Notes: generated by a model not told the origin, from the letters alone. DNA of 64,000 nt from Shewanella marina JCM 15074 (GCF_000614975.1 NZ_BALM01000008.1:1-64000), one strand, 5' to 3'; counted from the stretch's first letter, positions 38,930-48,032 are shown. Translations and numbers: made by a program.

Positions 38930-38954
38930 ATGTTGAGCATAATAATTTAAACCC

Positions 38955-38978
38955 AAAGGACTCAATAGAGTCCTTTTT
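38955..38978 (+). terminator. Terminator of the zntR-permease operon
   Basis: AAAGGACTC-AATA-GAGTCCTTT followed by T residues, 26 nt after the permease stop. Confidence 0.85.
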
Positions 38979-38995
38979 GCTAGCTAAAGCTAAAT

Positions 38996-39835
38996 TTAGT
39001 TATGGCCATGAACTTGGTCAGATGTGACGCTTTCTAATATGTTAACCTCACCATGACACTCGCTACAGACCTTGTCGATATTTGGTCTCAGTAGGTGTTC
39101 ATCCATTGTGCCATGTGGATCATGACAAGCGCTGCATTGTAATTTAAAACCTGCATGCTCTACTTTAAATGGTCCTTGTTTTTCAACATGGCAATCTAAG
39201 CATGGCGCATTCGTATTTGGTGTTTGATAAGCAGGAGCCCATTTACTGCCATGCGCGGCATGGCATTGAGTCGAGCAGCCTTGCAGGATATTCGTGCCTT
39301 TATCATCAACTAGGCCATGGTTATATGGCATACGCACTTGTTTTTGTAGCTGTGGATGACACTCAAGACATGCCAGTGATTGTTTTTGGGTATCAGGAAT
39401 GGCGTTATCGCTATGAATGTCACTGTGGCAAGCTGCGCATGGTGTGGTTTCTAGTGGAAATTGGTCACCGTGGCAACGTAAGCAGAGTTTATTTTGCATG
39501 GATGCAGATAAATTAGCTTGTTCCATTGCGGCATGTTTAACCATTGGATGATTGATGGGATCTTGGGCGTGTTGGCCTAATGGCCCATGACAGGCTTCGC
39601 ATTCAAGCCCTGCGGCAGGTGAGCCTATATCTGCTTTGGAACCATGTACTGAGTCTAAAAAGCCTTGCATTGCTTGCTGGTGGCATTGCTGGCATTGTTT
39701 AGCGCCTTGTTCGCTATAATTTGCTTGCGCAAATTTTTGTTTAAAGTAATCATCTTTTAATTCATTAGCATGTGCATAACCTATGCTGATGATACTGCTT
39801 ATACACAAGAGTAGGGCTGAAAGTTTATGGTTCAT
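38996..39835 (-). CDS. Periplasmic nine-haem c-type cytochrome (MtrA/DmsE-like)
   Basis: The 279-residue protein has a signal peptide (to about residue 23) and nine haem-binding motifs: eight CxxCH (CQQCH, CEACH, CLRCH, CAACH, CLECH, CLDCH, CSACH, CSECH) and one CxxxCH (CSTQCH). Spacing and segments such as CEACHGPLGQHAQDP recall the MtrA/DmsE group of periplasmic electron carriers, but that group usually has ten haems and about 330 residues. The partner enzyme is not encoded nearby. A TGAT-N4-ATCA site lies about 90 bp upstream. Probable role: periplasmic electron transfer in anaerobic respiration. Confidence 0.87.
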   Translation of the reverse strand: MNHKLSALLLCISSIISIGYAHANELKDDYFKQKFAQANYSEQGAKQCQQCHQQAMQGFLDSVHGSKADIGSPAAGLECEACHGPLGQHAQDPINHPMVKHAAMEQANLSASMQNKLCLRCHGDQFPLETTPCAACHSDIHSDNAIPDTQKQSLACLECHPQLQKQVRMPYNHGLVDDKGTNILQGCSTQCHAAHGSKWAPAYQTPNTNAPCLDCHVEKQGPFKVEHAGFKLQCSACHDPHGTMDEHLLRPNIDKVCSECHGEVNILESVTSDQVHGHN

Positions 39836-39918
39836 ATCATATCTCTATTATTATTATAAAATGACGAATCGCAGGACGTCTAGATGGCTATTATCCATCA
39901 TGATATGAGTTATAGATG

Positions 39919-39932
39919 ATGATCTACATCAT
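39919..39932 (-). promoter_or_regulatory. FNR/Crp-like site upstream of the nine-haem cytochrome
   Basis: ATGATCTACATCAT is a perfect palindrome with the TGAT-N4-ATCA core of FNR boxes; the outer bases differ from the TTGAT/ATCAA consensus. It lies 84-97 bp before the cytochrome start, a usual activator position. Confidence 0.5.
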
Positions 39933-40085
39933 TATTTTATTGTTACAGAATATAGTGTTGAATAAAGCTTATTTAGCCAATTTAAAGTAACTAACAATAT
40001 GTTTTTTATAATATAAAAGTCATGTTTGATTATATTTTAAATACATAATTAAGTATTAATTAGCGATTTAACTAGGAATATTTTG

Positions 40086-40535
40086 ATGGAATGGCAACTA
40101 AAAACATTTGAATGCTTATCTACACAAGATTTGTATCAATTATTACAGGTAAGAGTAGATGTATTCGTGGTTGAACAAAATTGCCCTTATCCTGAACTTG
40201 ATGGTAAAGATATTTTGGCTGATACCTTACATTTGTATGCAACCAATACCGCAGGAAAGATCGTTGCTTATGCACGTTTACTCGCCCCAAGCGTGAGTTA
40301 TCCGCAGGCCAGTATTGGTCGAGTGCTTGTTGCTGCCGATGCCAGAGGCGCTGGGCTTGCAAACCAATTGATGCAAAGAGCTGTTGCTGCCACTTTGCAA
40401 CAATGGCCTGAGCAAGGTATTCAAATTGGAGCACAACAGTATTTAGTCGAGTTCTACCAATCACATGGCTTTGTGATTAACTCTGAAATGTATTTGGAAG
40501 ATGGCATCCCGCATTTAGATATGTTATTTGACTAA
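40086..40535 (+). CDS. elaA: GNAT-family acetyltransferase ElaA
   Basis: The 149-residue product from ATG 40086 (MEWQLKTFECLSTQDLYQLL) matches ElaA. It shows LLQVRVDVFVVEQNCPYPELDGKD, the acetyl-CoA binding loop GRVLVAADARGAGLANQLM and YQSHGFVINSEMYLEDGIPHL. The start codon follows AGGAATATTT. Its acceptor substrate is unknown in the family. It is monocistronic and convergent with two LysR genes. Confidence 0.92.
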   Translation: MEWQLKTFECLSTQDLYQLLQVRVDVFVVEQNCPYPELDGKDILADTLHLYATNTAGKIVAYARLLAPSVSYPQASIGRVLVAADARGAGLANQLMQRAVAATLQQWPEQGIQIGAQQYLVEFYQSHGFVINSEMYLEDGIPHLDMLFD

Positions 40536-40544
40536 CTTTTAGCG

Positions 40545-41486
40545 TTAACATTGTGGTATATAGCCTTTTTTTAGATCTTCGATTAGCTCAATACATTGCC
40601 CTTTAAACCATTGAATTAAAGGGTCTTTATGTACTCTGGCATGCCAATATAACATGCTTTCAATAATGGGTAATCCAGCAACCTGATAACTCACTAATTG
40701 ATCTTGCCAGAGAGGATGGCTGAGTACTCTATCTGGTACAAAAGCGATGTGTTTACCTGCAGTAATCGCTTTACATAACACTAAAATAGAGCTGCTATAG
40801 AAACTCGTCTTACGGGTAAAATGTTGCTGCTGAGCGAGGTTATCGATCCAGTTTTCAACAATATCTGAGGCCGTATATCTCGCAGTATCAAACATCATAA
40901 AATCAGAAAAGTTAGGTTGCTTGATTTGTGTTAGTGGGTGATCTTTATGGCAAATAACCACATAACGTTCAGCATTGATTTGGCGACCATGAATATTTGA
41001 TGGCGGTAAATCTGCTCCACCGGTGGCAATATCAAGCTCACCAGACTCTAACATTGAAAAAATATTACTGGTTTTATGAATGAACTCGATCTCAATATTA
41101 GGCGCATCAATTAGTACTTTTGCCAGCAATTGATCTACAAATTTTTGAGTCACATCAGCCATTCCTGCAAAACGAATTTTGCCGTGGGCAGTCGTTGGAT
41201 CAAATGATTTATGTAAGATCAGTTGTTTGCTTAATTGTAGCCATTGCTGCAGGGCAGGTAATAGGTTACGCGCTTTTTCAGTGGCTTGTAGACCTTGGCC
41301 TTGCTTCGTAAACAAGGGATCATTAAATATTTGTCGCAGCTTTTTTAGGTTTTGGCTCATTGCGGGTTGTGACATTTGCAAACGATGAGCACTTTTAGAA
41401 ACGCTTTGTTCTTCGATTAAGACACATAAACATAGCAGTAAATTAAGGTCACATTGTTGAATAAGTTTTAAGTCAGCTTGATTCAT
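40545..41486 (-). CDS. LysR-family transcriptional regulator (second of a tandem pair)
   Basis: The 313-residue protein has an N-terminal helix-turn-helix (SVSKSAHRLQMSQPAMSQNLKKLRQIF, about residues 29-55) and a C-terminal periplasmic-binding-fold effector domain from about residue 100. The ATG at 41486 shares one base with the stop of the upstream LysR gene (TAATG), so translation is coupled. It is about as long as, and similar to, its neighbour; the pair probably arose by duplication. No obvious target operon lies divergent to it; the ligand is unknown. Confidence 0.88.
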   Translation of the reverse strand: MNQADLKLIQQCDLNLLLCLCVLIEEQSVSKSAHRLQMSQPAMSQNLKKLRQIFNDPLFTKQGQGLQATEKARNLLPALQQWLQLSKQLILHKSFDPTTAHGKIRFAGMADVTQKFVDQLLAKVLIDAPNIEIEFIHKTSNIFSMLESGELDIATGGADLPPSNIHGRQINAERYVVICHKDHPLTQIKQPNFSDFMMFDTARYTASDIVENWIDNLAQQQHFTRKTSFYSSSILVLCKAITAGKHIAFVPDRVLSHPLWQDQLVSYQVAGLPIIESMLYWHARVHKDPLIQWFKGQCIELIEDLKKGYIPQC

Positions 41487-42421
41487 TATGGTTGTTGCTC
41501 CACTTGTGCTTTTAATATTTCAGCCATTTCGTTACGTACCCATTTGTGCAGCTCATAATGACGGGAGCGATTGTTCCAACACATTTTCAATTCTAAATCT
41601 GACACCGGGCCAAACCAATTTAGTTTTTCAATCTGCTCTTTAGGTAAAATATTAACCGCATAATGGGGCAGGAAAGTGGCACTGCTACCGCTGTTTAAGC
41701 CATGAGTTAATACACTTAGTGAGCCAGATGTGAGGCTATAATTACAGTCGTCACCTTTCAGTCGCTTTAATCTATCTAGTTGGCTTAATTGATTAAGTTG
41801 CTGGAATTGATAGCGAATAAGTTGCAGCTGCTTTAACTGCTCTACGTCAGGATGTGGATTGGTAAAAACAGGATTTTGTGAAACAAATTGCCAAGGCGCA
41901 CTGGCAATGGTTTTATAATTTAAATGGCGCGGAATTGAGTCATAAAATCCCACCACAATATCGACCTGACCACGGGTAAGCTGCTGAAAACCATCGCTGT
42001 GTTGTGAAATGTATTCTAGTTCAAGCAATGGAGCTTTAGCGCTGATATGCTGTAGCATTGGGACGATGCATAGCTGGGCGGCGATATCATTCATGGTAAA
42101 GCGGATATGACCTTGAGCTGTCTTAGGATCAAAATGGTCCCCATCAAGAATATCCATCGCTAACGACAAGCAATGTTCTAAATCTTGAGTTAGGCCTTGA
42201 GCTTTATTGGTCAACATCATGCCATTATGGCTTTTAATCAGTAGCGGATCTTCAAACATCAGCCGAAGACGTTTGAGCACTTGGCTCATTGCTGATTGAG
42301 ATAATCCTAGTTGTTTAGCCGCGCGCGAAACATGCGCATGTTTGAGTAAAACAGAGAGGGCGATCAGTAAATTTAGATCACAATTGCGGAGTAATTCAGT
42401 ATTTTGTTTGGCTTGGGGCAT
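41486..42421 (-). CDS. LysR-family transcriptional regulator (first of a tandem pair)
   Basis: The 311-residue protein has the LysR helix-turn-helix in HVSRAAKQLGLSQSAMSQVL (about residues 28-47) and an effector-binding domain. Its start LRNCDLNLLIALSVLL parallels IQQCDLNLLLCLCVLI in the next gene, showing paralogy. The two genes overlap by one base. Two different co-transcribed LysR regulators could form a regulatory pair or mixed oligomers, which is inference. Ligand and targets are unknown. The promoter lies in the 117-bp gap to ompA. Confidence 0.88.
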   Translation of the reverse strand: MPQAKQNTELLRNCDLNLLIALSVLLKHAHVSRAAKQLGLSQSAMSQVLKRLRLMFEDPLLIKSHNGMMLTNKAQGLTQDLEHCLSLAMDILDGDHFDPKTAQGHIRFTMNDIAAQLCIVPMLQHISAKAPLLELEYISQHSDGFQQLTRGQVDIVVGFYDSIPRHLNYKTIASAPWQFVSQNPVFTNPHPDVEQLKQLQLIRYQFQQLNQLSQLDRLKRLKGDDCNYSLTSGSLSVLTHGLNSGSSATFLPHYAVNILPKEQIEKLNWFGPVSDLELKMCWNNRSRHYELHKWVRNEMAEILKAQVEQQP

Positions 42422-42500
42422 CCAGTATTCGTCACAGACAAAGATAATTCACCTCTTGGACTATAAAACAAACATGGCATAACGCAAAGGAACAATATGA

Positions 42501-42525
42501 AAAAGGCCTCTATTAGAGGCCTTTT
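42501..42525 (-). terminator. ompA terminator
   Basis: AAAAGGCCTC-TATTA-GAGGCCTTTT just after the ompA-like gene on the minus strand; T-rich tail on both sides. Confidence 0.86.
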
Positions 42526-42538
42526 CGTCAATGACTAA

Positions 42539-43558
42539 TTACTTAACTAGTACTTGGCTTTCAGTTGTTAAAGTAACAACAACTTTACGGTCTAATTTAT
42601 GATCCGCAATAGTGTTACCTTTAGCATCTTCTGAACCAACAGCTGTAACGTCTAGGCTAGTAGTGTTAACACCGTTAGCTTTTAGGTATTCAGCTACTTT
42701 TTCAACACGCTTTTGAGAAAGCTTCATGTTGTATGCTGGGTTACCTTGGTTGTCAGCTTGACCAACTAGAACAACATTGCTCTTTTGACCTTCGTGAGAA
42801 AGTTTGATTACGTTGTTTAGTTTAGCAATAGCTGCGTCAGTTAGGCTTGAAGAGTTGAAGCCGAAGAAAACGTCAGTCTTGTTAGTTTCAGTTTTAGTTA
42901 CATACTTAGGAGCAACTACTACTGGCTTAACTACTGGTGCAACAACTACTGGTGCGATAACTGGGTCAGCTTTAACACCGAAACGGTAAGTTAATTGAAC
43001 ACCAACAGTTTGAGCGTTCATGTCTGCAGTGTTCCACTGGTTCTCATCTAGACCGTGGAAGTAACGGTACTTAGCTGCAACAGCTAGGTTCTCAGTGATG
43101 TTATAACCGATACCAACACCTGCATAAGGAGCTGTATCGTTGTCGCTTACATACTGACCAGTTTTGATAGTGTGAGCGATGTGGTACTGGATAGCACCAG
43201 CTTCACCAGTTAGGAACCAGTTGTCGTTTAATGGAAGAGTACCAACTAGACCAAGAGTCGCGCCACGTACTTTAACTTGTTGACCTTCAGAAACGCCAGT
43301 TTGCTTAACGTCTTTGTTAGTACCAAAATCTTGCCAGCCAGCTTCAACAGCGAAATATTTGTTGAAAGAGTAACCTACTAGAGCGTTCCAACCGAATGCG
43401 TTGTGAGCACCTAGGTTGCTGTTAGTATCTACGTGGTTGTAGTTGCTTAGTGCAGCACCCGCACCAACGTATACTGTGTTATCAATGTTAGCAGCGTTTG
43501 CTGCAGTCGCTGTGAATGCACCCATAAGTGCGATAGCTATTAAAGACTTTTTCATCAT
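42539..43558 (-). CDS. ompA: OmpA-family outer-membrane protein
   Basis: The 339-residue protein has a signal peptide (to Ala22), an eight-stranded OmpA barrel (about residues 23-195, with NNTVYVGAGAALSNYNHV-like strands and VGVQLTYRFG as last strand), and a Pro/Val linker (VVVAPVVKPVVVAP). The C-terminal peptidoglycan-binding OmpA domain carries VVLVGQADNQGNPAYNMKLS and RKVVVT. It anchors the outer membrane to the wall and is usually abundant. Codon usage is strongly biased and the ribosome site GGGAG is strong, consistent with high expression. Its terminator is directly behind. Confidence 0.93.
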   Translation of the reverse strand: MMKKSLIAIALMGAFTATAANAANIDNTVYVGAGAALSNYNHVDTNSNLGAHNAFGWNALVGYSFNKYFAVEAGWQDFGTNKDVKQTGVSEGQQVKVRGATLGLVGTLPLNDNWFLTGEAGAIQYHIAHTIKTGQYVSDNDTAPYAGVGIGYNITENLAVAAKYRYFHGLDENQWNTADMNAQTVGVQLTYRFGVKADPVIAPVVVAPVVKPVVVAPKYVTKTETNKTDVFFGFNSSSLTDAAIAKLNNVIKLSHEGQKSNVVLVGQADNQGNPAYNMKLSQKRVEKVAEYLKANGVNTTSLDVTAVGSEDAKGNTIADHKLDRKVVVTLTTESQVLVK

Positions 43559-44152
43559 GTCGCTCCCTTGCGAAAGAAAACTTAAAGTAATAATTCGTTA
43601 GATGGAGCGCATTCTGAATTAATTATTGATAACGGTCGATAATCTTTCGGTAATAATGATTATTCGTTTTACTTATGCATTGTGATGAAAATAGTGATCT
43701 GTAACGATGTAATAAGCCAATTAATATTATTATATATGATGTAATTTTGACGCTATAAGTTCAAAGGTTTTTACCGTAACTAGCTATAAATAGCTATTAA
43801 ATTGGCTTTTATATAGTTTTATTGTTTGTGTGAATATATGAATGTATTAATTGTGTTGTTATTAATGTTTTTTAATGTGTATTAAAAATATAAATAACCA
43901 TCAATTTAATTTTGCAATGCTCTTATTGGGGAGCGTCGTAAATGCTTTGCTCGTTAAAGGCAATCTGTTTTATCGATGTAACTATGGTTGCTTTTATCTA
44001 TGAGAAACAGCGATGATGCGGTTCGGTAATGTGCTGTAGCGTGCATTATGTCATTTGTATAAGATGTGGGATGAGTTATATAAAGTATCTCAATTGTTCT
44101 AAACAATATTAATAATCGAGTTGATGTCATTGTTTGCTAAAGGAAATAAATA
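43559..44152. other. Gene-free ompA upstream region
   Basis: This 594-bp, very AT-rich divergent region must carry the promoters of the ompA-like gene and of the exported protein gene at 44153. The part at 43740-43900 is almost pure A/T and may be curved DNA or an H-NS-type target. I see no open frame, hairpin or consensus operator. Confidence 0.45.
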
Positions 44153-44608
44153 ATGAAACGAATTATTTTTGCTATCTGCTGTTTATGTAGTTCAAGTGTG
44201 TTTGCCGCAACCTATACTGATGGCAATACTATTGCTGCAGTTCATTTACAGAACCAGTTTGAGCAACCTGCTAATGTTACAGCACAAACTAAAGTCATCC
44301 TCTTTAGTCGTTCGATGAAAGGTGGCGACATCATTAAGGATGCTTTAGAAAAGTTAGGTAAAGATAATCAGCCTGCAGATTTAGTCTATGTAGCTGATAT
44401 TAGCGCCATGCCATCGTTGATTTCTAAATTTGTTGCTATTCCTCAAATGAAAGATTTACCGTTTGCAATCGCATTAGATACAGAAGGTAAACAAACAGCA
44501 GATTTTCCTGCAAAGGACGATCAAGCAACTTTAATTCGTTTAGATAATTTCAACATTACTGCAATTGAGTATTTTGATTCAGTAGCATCGTTAACTAAAG
44601 CGCTTTAA
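44153..44608 (+). CDS. Exported protein of unknown function
   Basis: The 151-residue protein has a clear signal peptide (MKRIIFAICCLCSSSVFAAT) with cleavage near Ala19. The mature part (KVILFSRSMKGGDIIKDALE, ADLVYVADISAMPSLISKF) has alternating beta/alpha segments that could be a thioredoxin-like fold, but there is no CxxC motif. I do not recognise the family with certainty. The ribosome site AAAGGAAAT is good and a terminator follows 20 nt after the stop, so it is a single-gene unit, divergent from the ompA-like gene. Confidence 0.8.
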   Translation: MKRIIFAICCLCSSSVFAATYTDGNTIAAVHLQNQFEQPANVTAQTKVILFSRSMKGGDIIKDALEKLGKDNQPADLVYVADISAMPSLISKFVAIPQMKDLPFAIALDTEGKQTADFPAKDDQATLIRLDNFNITAIEYFDSVASLTKAL

Positions 44609-44627
44609 ATTATTTAGTTAATAGTAG

Positions 44628-44652
44628 AAAAGACGCGATCGCGTCTTTTTTT
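44628..44652 (+). terminator. Terminator after the exported-protein gene
   Basis: AAAAGACGCGATCGCGTCTT followed by T residues. Confidence 0.86.
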
Positions 44653-44814
44653 GTATCTGAAGGATAATATGTGGCGGATGAACTGTGATCCAGTTAACCT
44701 TATTGCACGGATAGCTAAGGTAGAGTCATTACATATCTTAGTAATTTATCGGCTGAGTTGTGTTTAACACTAATTCAGCAACCCGATTTTTGATTAACTG
44801 AAGAGGCTTTTAGG

Positions 44815-45573
44815 ATGGCAGATGTATTTCATTTAGGGCTAACCAAAGCAATGCTTGATGGTGCGACTTTAGCAATTGTTCCAGGTGACCCAGAACGAGT
44901 AAAGCGAATTGCAGAATTAATGGATAACCCTATCTTTTTGGCAAGTCATCGTGAGTACACCAGTTATCTTGCTTATATAGAAGGTAAAGCTGTTGTGATT
45001 TGTTCAACAGGTATTGGTGGCCCATCAACATCAATCGCAGTTGAGGAATTGGCACAATTAGGCGTAGACACATTCTTACGTGTAGGTACAACTGGTGCGA
45101 TTCAACCACAAGTGAATGTGGGTGATTTAATCGTGACTCAAGCCTCTGTTCGTTTAGATGGTGCTAGCCAACATTTTGCGCCACTTGAGTATCCAGCGGT
45201 AGCTAACTTTGCTTGTACAACAGCAATGGTTGAAGCTTGCCGTGATTTAGGTGTGGAGCCACATGTTGGTATTACCGCATCCTCTGATACCTTCTATCCT
45301 GGTCAAGAGCGTTACGATACCGTATCTGGTCGTGTAGCGCGTCGTTTTGCTGGTTCAATGAAAGAGTGGCAAGATCTTGGTGTATTGAACTATGAGATGG
45401 AGTCTGCGACTTTATTTACTATGTGTGCCGCTCACGGCTGGCGTGCAGGTTGTGTTGCTGGGGTTATTGTAAACCGTACTCAGCAAGAGATCCCAAATGA
45501 AGTGACAATGAAAAAGACTGAGGTCAATGCTGTGACTGCAGTTGTGAATGCAGCTAAAAAAATGCTTGCCTAG
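44815..45573 (+). CDS. udp: Uridine phosphorylase
   Basis: Udp splits uridine with phosphate into uracil and ribose-1-phosphate in pyrimidine salvage. The 252-residue protein begins [20 protein letters not shown] and has the phosphate-site motif [24 protein letters not shown] (PNP/UDP signature) and [10 protein letters not shown] for nucleoside binding. Length and motifs match E. coli Udp. It stands alone between terminators. Confidence 0.97.
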   Translation: MADVFHLGLTKAMLDGATLAIVPGDPERVKRIAELMDNPIFLASHREYTSYLAYIEGKAVVICSTGIGGPSTSIAVEELAQLGVDTFLRVGTTGAIQPQVNVGDLIVTQASVRLDGASQHFAPLEYPAVANFACTTAMVEACRDLGVEPHVGITASSDTFYPGQERYDTVSGRVARRFAGSMKEWQDLGVLNYEMESATLFTMCAAHGWRAGCVAGVIVNRTQQEIPNEVTMKKTEVNAVTAVVNAAKKMLA

Positions 45574-45586
45574 TTCAATCGTTAAC

Positions 45587-45608
45587 AAGCGCCTTCGGGC
45601 GCTTTTTT
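45587..45608 (+). terminator. udp terminator
   Basis: AAGCGCC-TTC-GGGCGCTT with seven T. Confidence 0.88.
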
Positions 45609-45681
45609 TGTGCCTAATTGATTTTGACATATTATGTCTAATGATACATGCTGAGTTATACCAATCGCGATGGAGGCATAG

Positions 45682-46137
45682 ATGTTTGAGAATTCAAGCT
45701 TAATTTGGGCGGCTCTAGGTGTCTTGCTTATGTTGGCAGAAATTATCATTCCCGGTGGCATCGTCATCTTTTTAGGGATTGCTGCCATATTAGTCGCAGG
45801 TTTACTGTTTATCGGTATTATCAGTGGCTTACCACAAAGTTTAATCTGTTGGTTTATTTTATCTATTGTACTGTTATTAGTATTTAGGCAAGTGACACAG
45901 AAGTTGATTGGTGGTGATCAGCATATCGATAATACGGATGAAGAATTAGATATTTATAATCAAATAGCCGTGGTAAAGGAAGCCATTGGTCCTGGGCAAC
46001 AGATGGGACGAATTGAATTTATGGGTTCGCAGTGGTCAGCTAAAGCCGATGGTTCAATTATTGCTGTAGGGCAAAAAGTTAGAGTGATATGTAGGGATAA
46101 TATAGGACTTATTGTCGAACCGATTAAATCAGAATAA
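45682..46137 (+). CDS. NfeD-family membrane protein
   Basis: The 151-residue protein has two to three N-terminal membrane helices (about residues 5-75) and a C-terminal OB-fold NfeD domain (about 85-150, with GRIEFMGSQWSAKADG and GQKVRVICRDNIGLIVEP). Short NfeD proteins act with SPFH proteins in membrane microdomains; in E. coli the pair is YbbK/QmcA and YbbJ. Here it is 3 nt before the first of two SPFH genes. The start has GGAGGC as ribosome site. Confidence 0.88.
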   Translation: MFENSSLIWAALGVLLMLAEIIIPGGIVIFLGIAAILVAGLLFIGIISGLPQSLICWFILSIVLLLVFRQVTQKLIGGDQHIDNTDEELDIYNQIAVVKEAIGPGQQMGRIEFMGSQWSAKADGSIIAVGQKVRVICRDNIGLIVEPIKSE

Positions 46138-46140
46138 GGG

Positions 46141-47058
46141 ATGGATATGCTCACAATTACCATAGTTTTTCTATTTGTTATCTTCATTATTTATAAGTTG
46201 ATCTTAATTGTACCTATGCGTGAAGTGTGTGTGATTGAACGCTTAGGTAAGTTTCGTTGTGTGCTACCGCCGGGATTTCATTTTTTAATTCCATTTGTTG
46301 ACCGAGTTGCTTATCGACACGATACCCGTGAAGAAGTCCTTGATGTCCCACCACAGAGCTGTATTTCGAAAGATAACACCCAACTTGAAGTCGATGGTTT
46401 AGTCTATTTAAAAGTGATGGATGGTCAGCTTGCCAGTTACGGAATTGAAAATTATCGCCGCGCGGCGGTGAATTTAGCACAAACAACCATGCGCTCTGAG
46501 ATTGGTAAATTAAGTTTGTCTGATACATTCTCTGAGCGAGAAAGCTTAAATGAATCGATTGTACGAGAGATTGATAAAGCTTCCGATCCATGGGGAATTA
46601 AAGTGTTGCGTTATGAAATTCGCAATATCACTCCATCACGTCATGTCATCCATACACTAGAAAAACAGATGGAAGCTGAACGCAGTAAGCGGGCTGAAAT
46701 TACCTTAGCGAATGCAGAAAAAGCGGCAATGATTAATTTGTCTGAGGGTGAACGCCAAGAGGCGATTAACCTTTCAGAAGGTCAAAAACAGAAACGGATT
46801 AATGAAGCAAAAGGTACGGCGCAAGAGATTGCTATTGTGGCTAAGGCGCGTGCACAAGGGATGTCGATGGTTGCCAATGCGTTAGCACTTGACGGTGGTA
46901 ATGAAGCGATGAATATGCAGCTGAAAGAGCAATTTATTGAGCAATTAGGCGGTATTTTAAAGCAAGCTGATGTCTCTGTCGTACCAGCAGAAATCGCCAA
47001 GCTAGAAGGCTTTTTTGAAGGCATGGAAAAAGTCACTCATACAGTGAAGGAGCGTTAA
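46141..47058 (+). CDS. SPFH/Band 7 membrane protein (first copy)
   Basis: The 305-residue protein has one N-terminal membrane helix (residues 4-24), an SPFH domain (ERLGKFRCVLPPGFHFLIPF, QLEVDGLVYLKV) and a long charged coiled coil (about 180-260) with repeats of INLSEG. It belongs to the paraslipin/QmcA group, which forms membrane scaffold rings with NfeD partners. Between NfeD and a second SPFH gene with 2-3 nt gaps, it is certainly co-transcribed. The two SPFH copies differ enough to be non-identical partners. Function inferred from the family only. Confidence 0.88.
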   Translation: MDMLTITIVFLFVIFIIYKLILIVPMREVCVIERLGKFRCVLPPGFHFLIPFVDRVAYRHDTREEVLDVPPQSCISKDNTQLEVDGLVYLKVMDGQLASYGIENYRRAAVNLAQTTMRSEIGKLSLSDTFSERESLNESIVREIDKASDPWGIKVLRYEIRNITPSRHVIHTLEKQMEAERSKRAEITLANAEKAAMINLSEGERQEAINLSEGQKQKRINEAKGTAQEIAIVAKARAQGMSMVANALALDGGNEAMNMQLKEQFIEQLGGILKQADVSVVPAEIAKLEGFFEGMEKVTHTVKER

Positions 47059-47060
47059 TT

Positions 47061-47996
47061 ATGTTTGATTTTGCCAACCAAGAATTAATTGTATTAGCGA
47101 TTTGGGGCATTATTTTCGCTATTTTTATGCTGAAACTGTTTCAGTCCATCCGCTTAGTACCCACTAAGTCAGCTTATATTGTTGAACGTCTGGGGAAATA
47201 CCACAGTACCTTAGATGCTGGCTTTCATGCCTTAATTCCATTTTTAGATAAAGTGGCTTATATACATGATCTAAAAGAGGAAACCATTGATGTGCCACCA
47301 CAAGAGTGTTTCTCTAGTGATGAGGTTAATGTCGAGGTCGATGGCGTATTGTATATGTCGGTGGTTGATCCCATTAAAGCCAGTTATGGCGTGACAGATT
47401 ACCGCTACGCCGCGATTCAACTCGCACAAACCACAACTCGTTCTGTTATCGGTACTTTAGATTTAGATCGAACTTTTGAAGAACGTGATGTGATCAGTGC
47501 CAAAGTGGTTGAGGTGTTAGATCAAGCGGGAGCGATGTGGGGTATTCGGGTTCATCGTTACGAGATTAAAAATATTACTCCACCCGAAACCGTTAAGAAT
47601 GCGATGGAGATGCAAGTTAATGCTGAACGTGAACGTCGTGCCTTATTAGCGAAAAGTGAAGGTGATAAACAAAGTAAGATTAATCGTTCTGAAGGTATAA
47701 AAGCGGAAACGATTAACCGTTCTGAAGGTGAGATGCAGCGCCGAATTAATGAAGCAGAAGGCATGGCGGAAGAGATTTTAACCCTCGCTAAAGCGACTGC
47801 TGAATCGATTGAGAGCCTTGCCGGAGTCATTAGTGCGCCTGGTGGTCATAATGCCCTGCGGATCCAATTAGGTGAGCAGTACCTTAAACAGTTAGAAGGT
47901 TTGCAGCGTAAGGGGAATAAGGTGATTTTGCCGGGTAACATGGTTGATTTTGAATACTGGATGAACAGTATCGGTTTAAAAGAGAAACCTGAGTAA
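47061..47996 (+). CDS. SPFH/Band 7 membrane protein (second copy, QmcA-like)
   Basis: The 311-residue protein has an N-terminal helix (about residues 8-27), an SPFH domain (VERLGKYHSTLDAGFHALIP, VNVEVDGVLYMSVVDPIKAS), a coiled coil with repeated INRSEG, and a C-terminal VILPGNMVDF segment typical of QmcA/YbbK. It is the better match to the common paraslipin family; the upstream copy is more divergent. It closes the NfeD-SPFH-SPFH operon before a strong bidirectional terminator. Confidence 0.9.
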   Translation: MFDFANQELIVLAIWGIIFAIFMLKLFQSIRLVPTKSAYIVERLGKYHSTLDAGFHALIPFLDKVAYIHDLKEETIDVPPQECFSSDEVNVEVDGVLYMSVVDPIKASYGVTDYRYAAIQLAQTTTRSVIGTLDLDRTFEERDVISAKVVEVLDQAGAMWGIRVHRYEIKNITPPETVKNAMEMQVNAERERRALLAKSEGDKQSKINRSEGIKAETINRSEGEMQRRINEAEGMAEEILTLAKATAESIESLAGVISAPGGHNALRIQLGEQYLKQLEGLQRKGNKVILPGNMVDFEYWMNSIGLKEKPE

Positions 47997-48005
47997 GAAG
48001 GCAGC

Positions 48006-48032
48006 AAAAAGCCCGCAGTGTGCGGGCTTTTT
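48006..48032 (+). terminator. Bidirectional terminator between the SPFH operon and fre
   Basis: AAAAAGCCCGCA-GTG-TGCGGGCTTTTT has A/T tracts on both sides, so it can stop both convergent transcripts. Confidence 0.9.

Noticed and set aside
38996..39835. Decahaem MtrA or DmsE proper
   Set aside because: Only nine haem motifs are visible, the protein is shorter than that family, and no mtrB/mtrC or dmsAB partner genes are adjacent.
45656..45666. Second MITE-like repeat before the NfeD gene
   Set aside because: Only the left end TTATACCAATC is present; no inverted partner lies within the next 100 bp.
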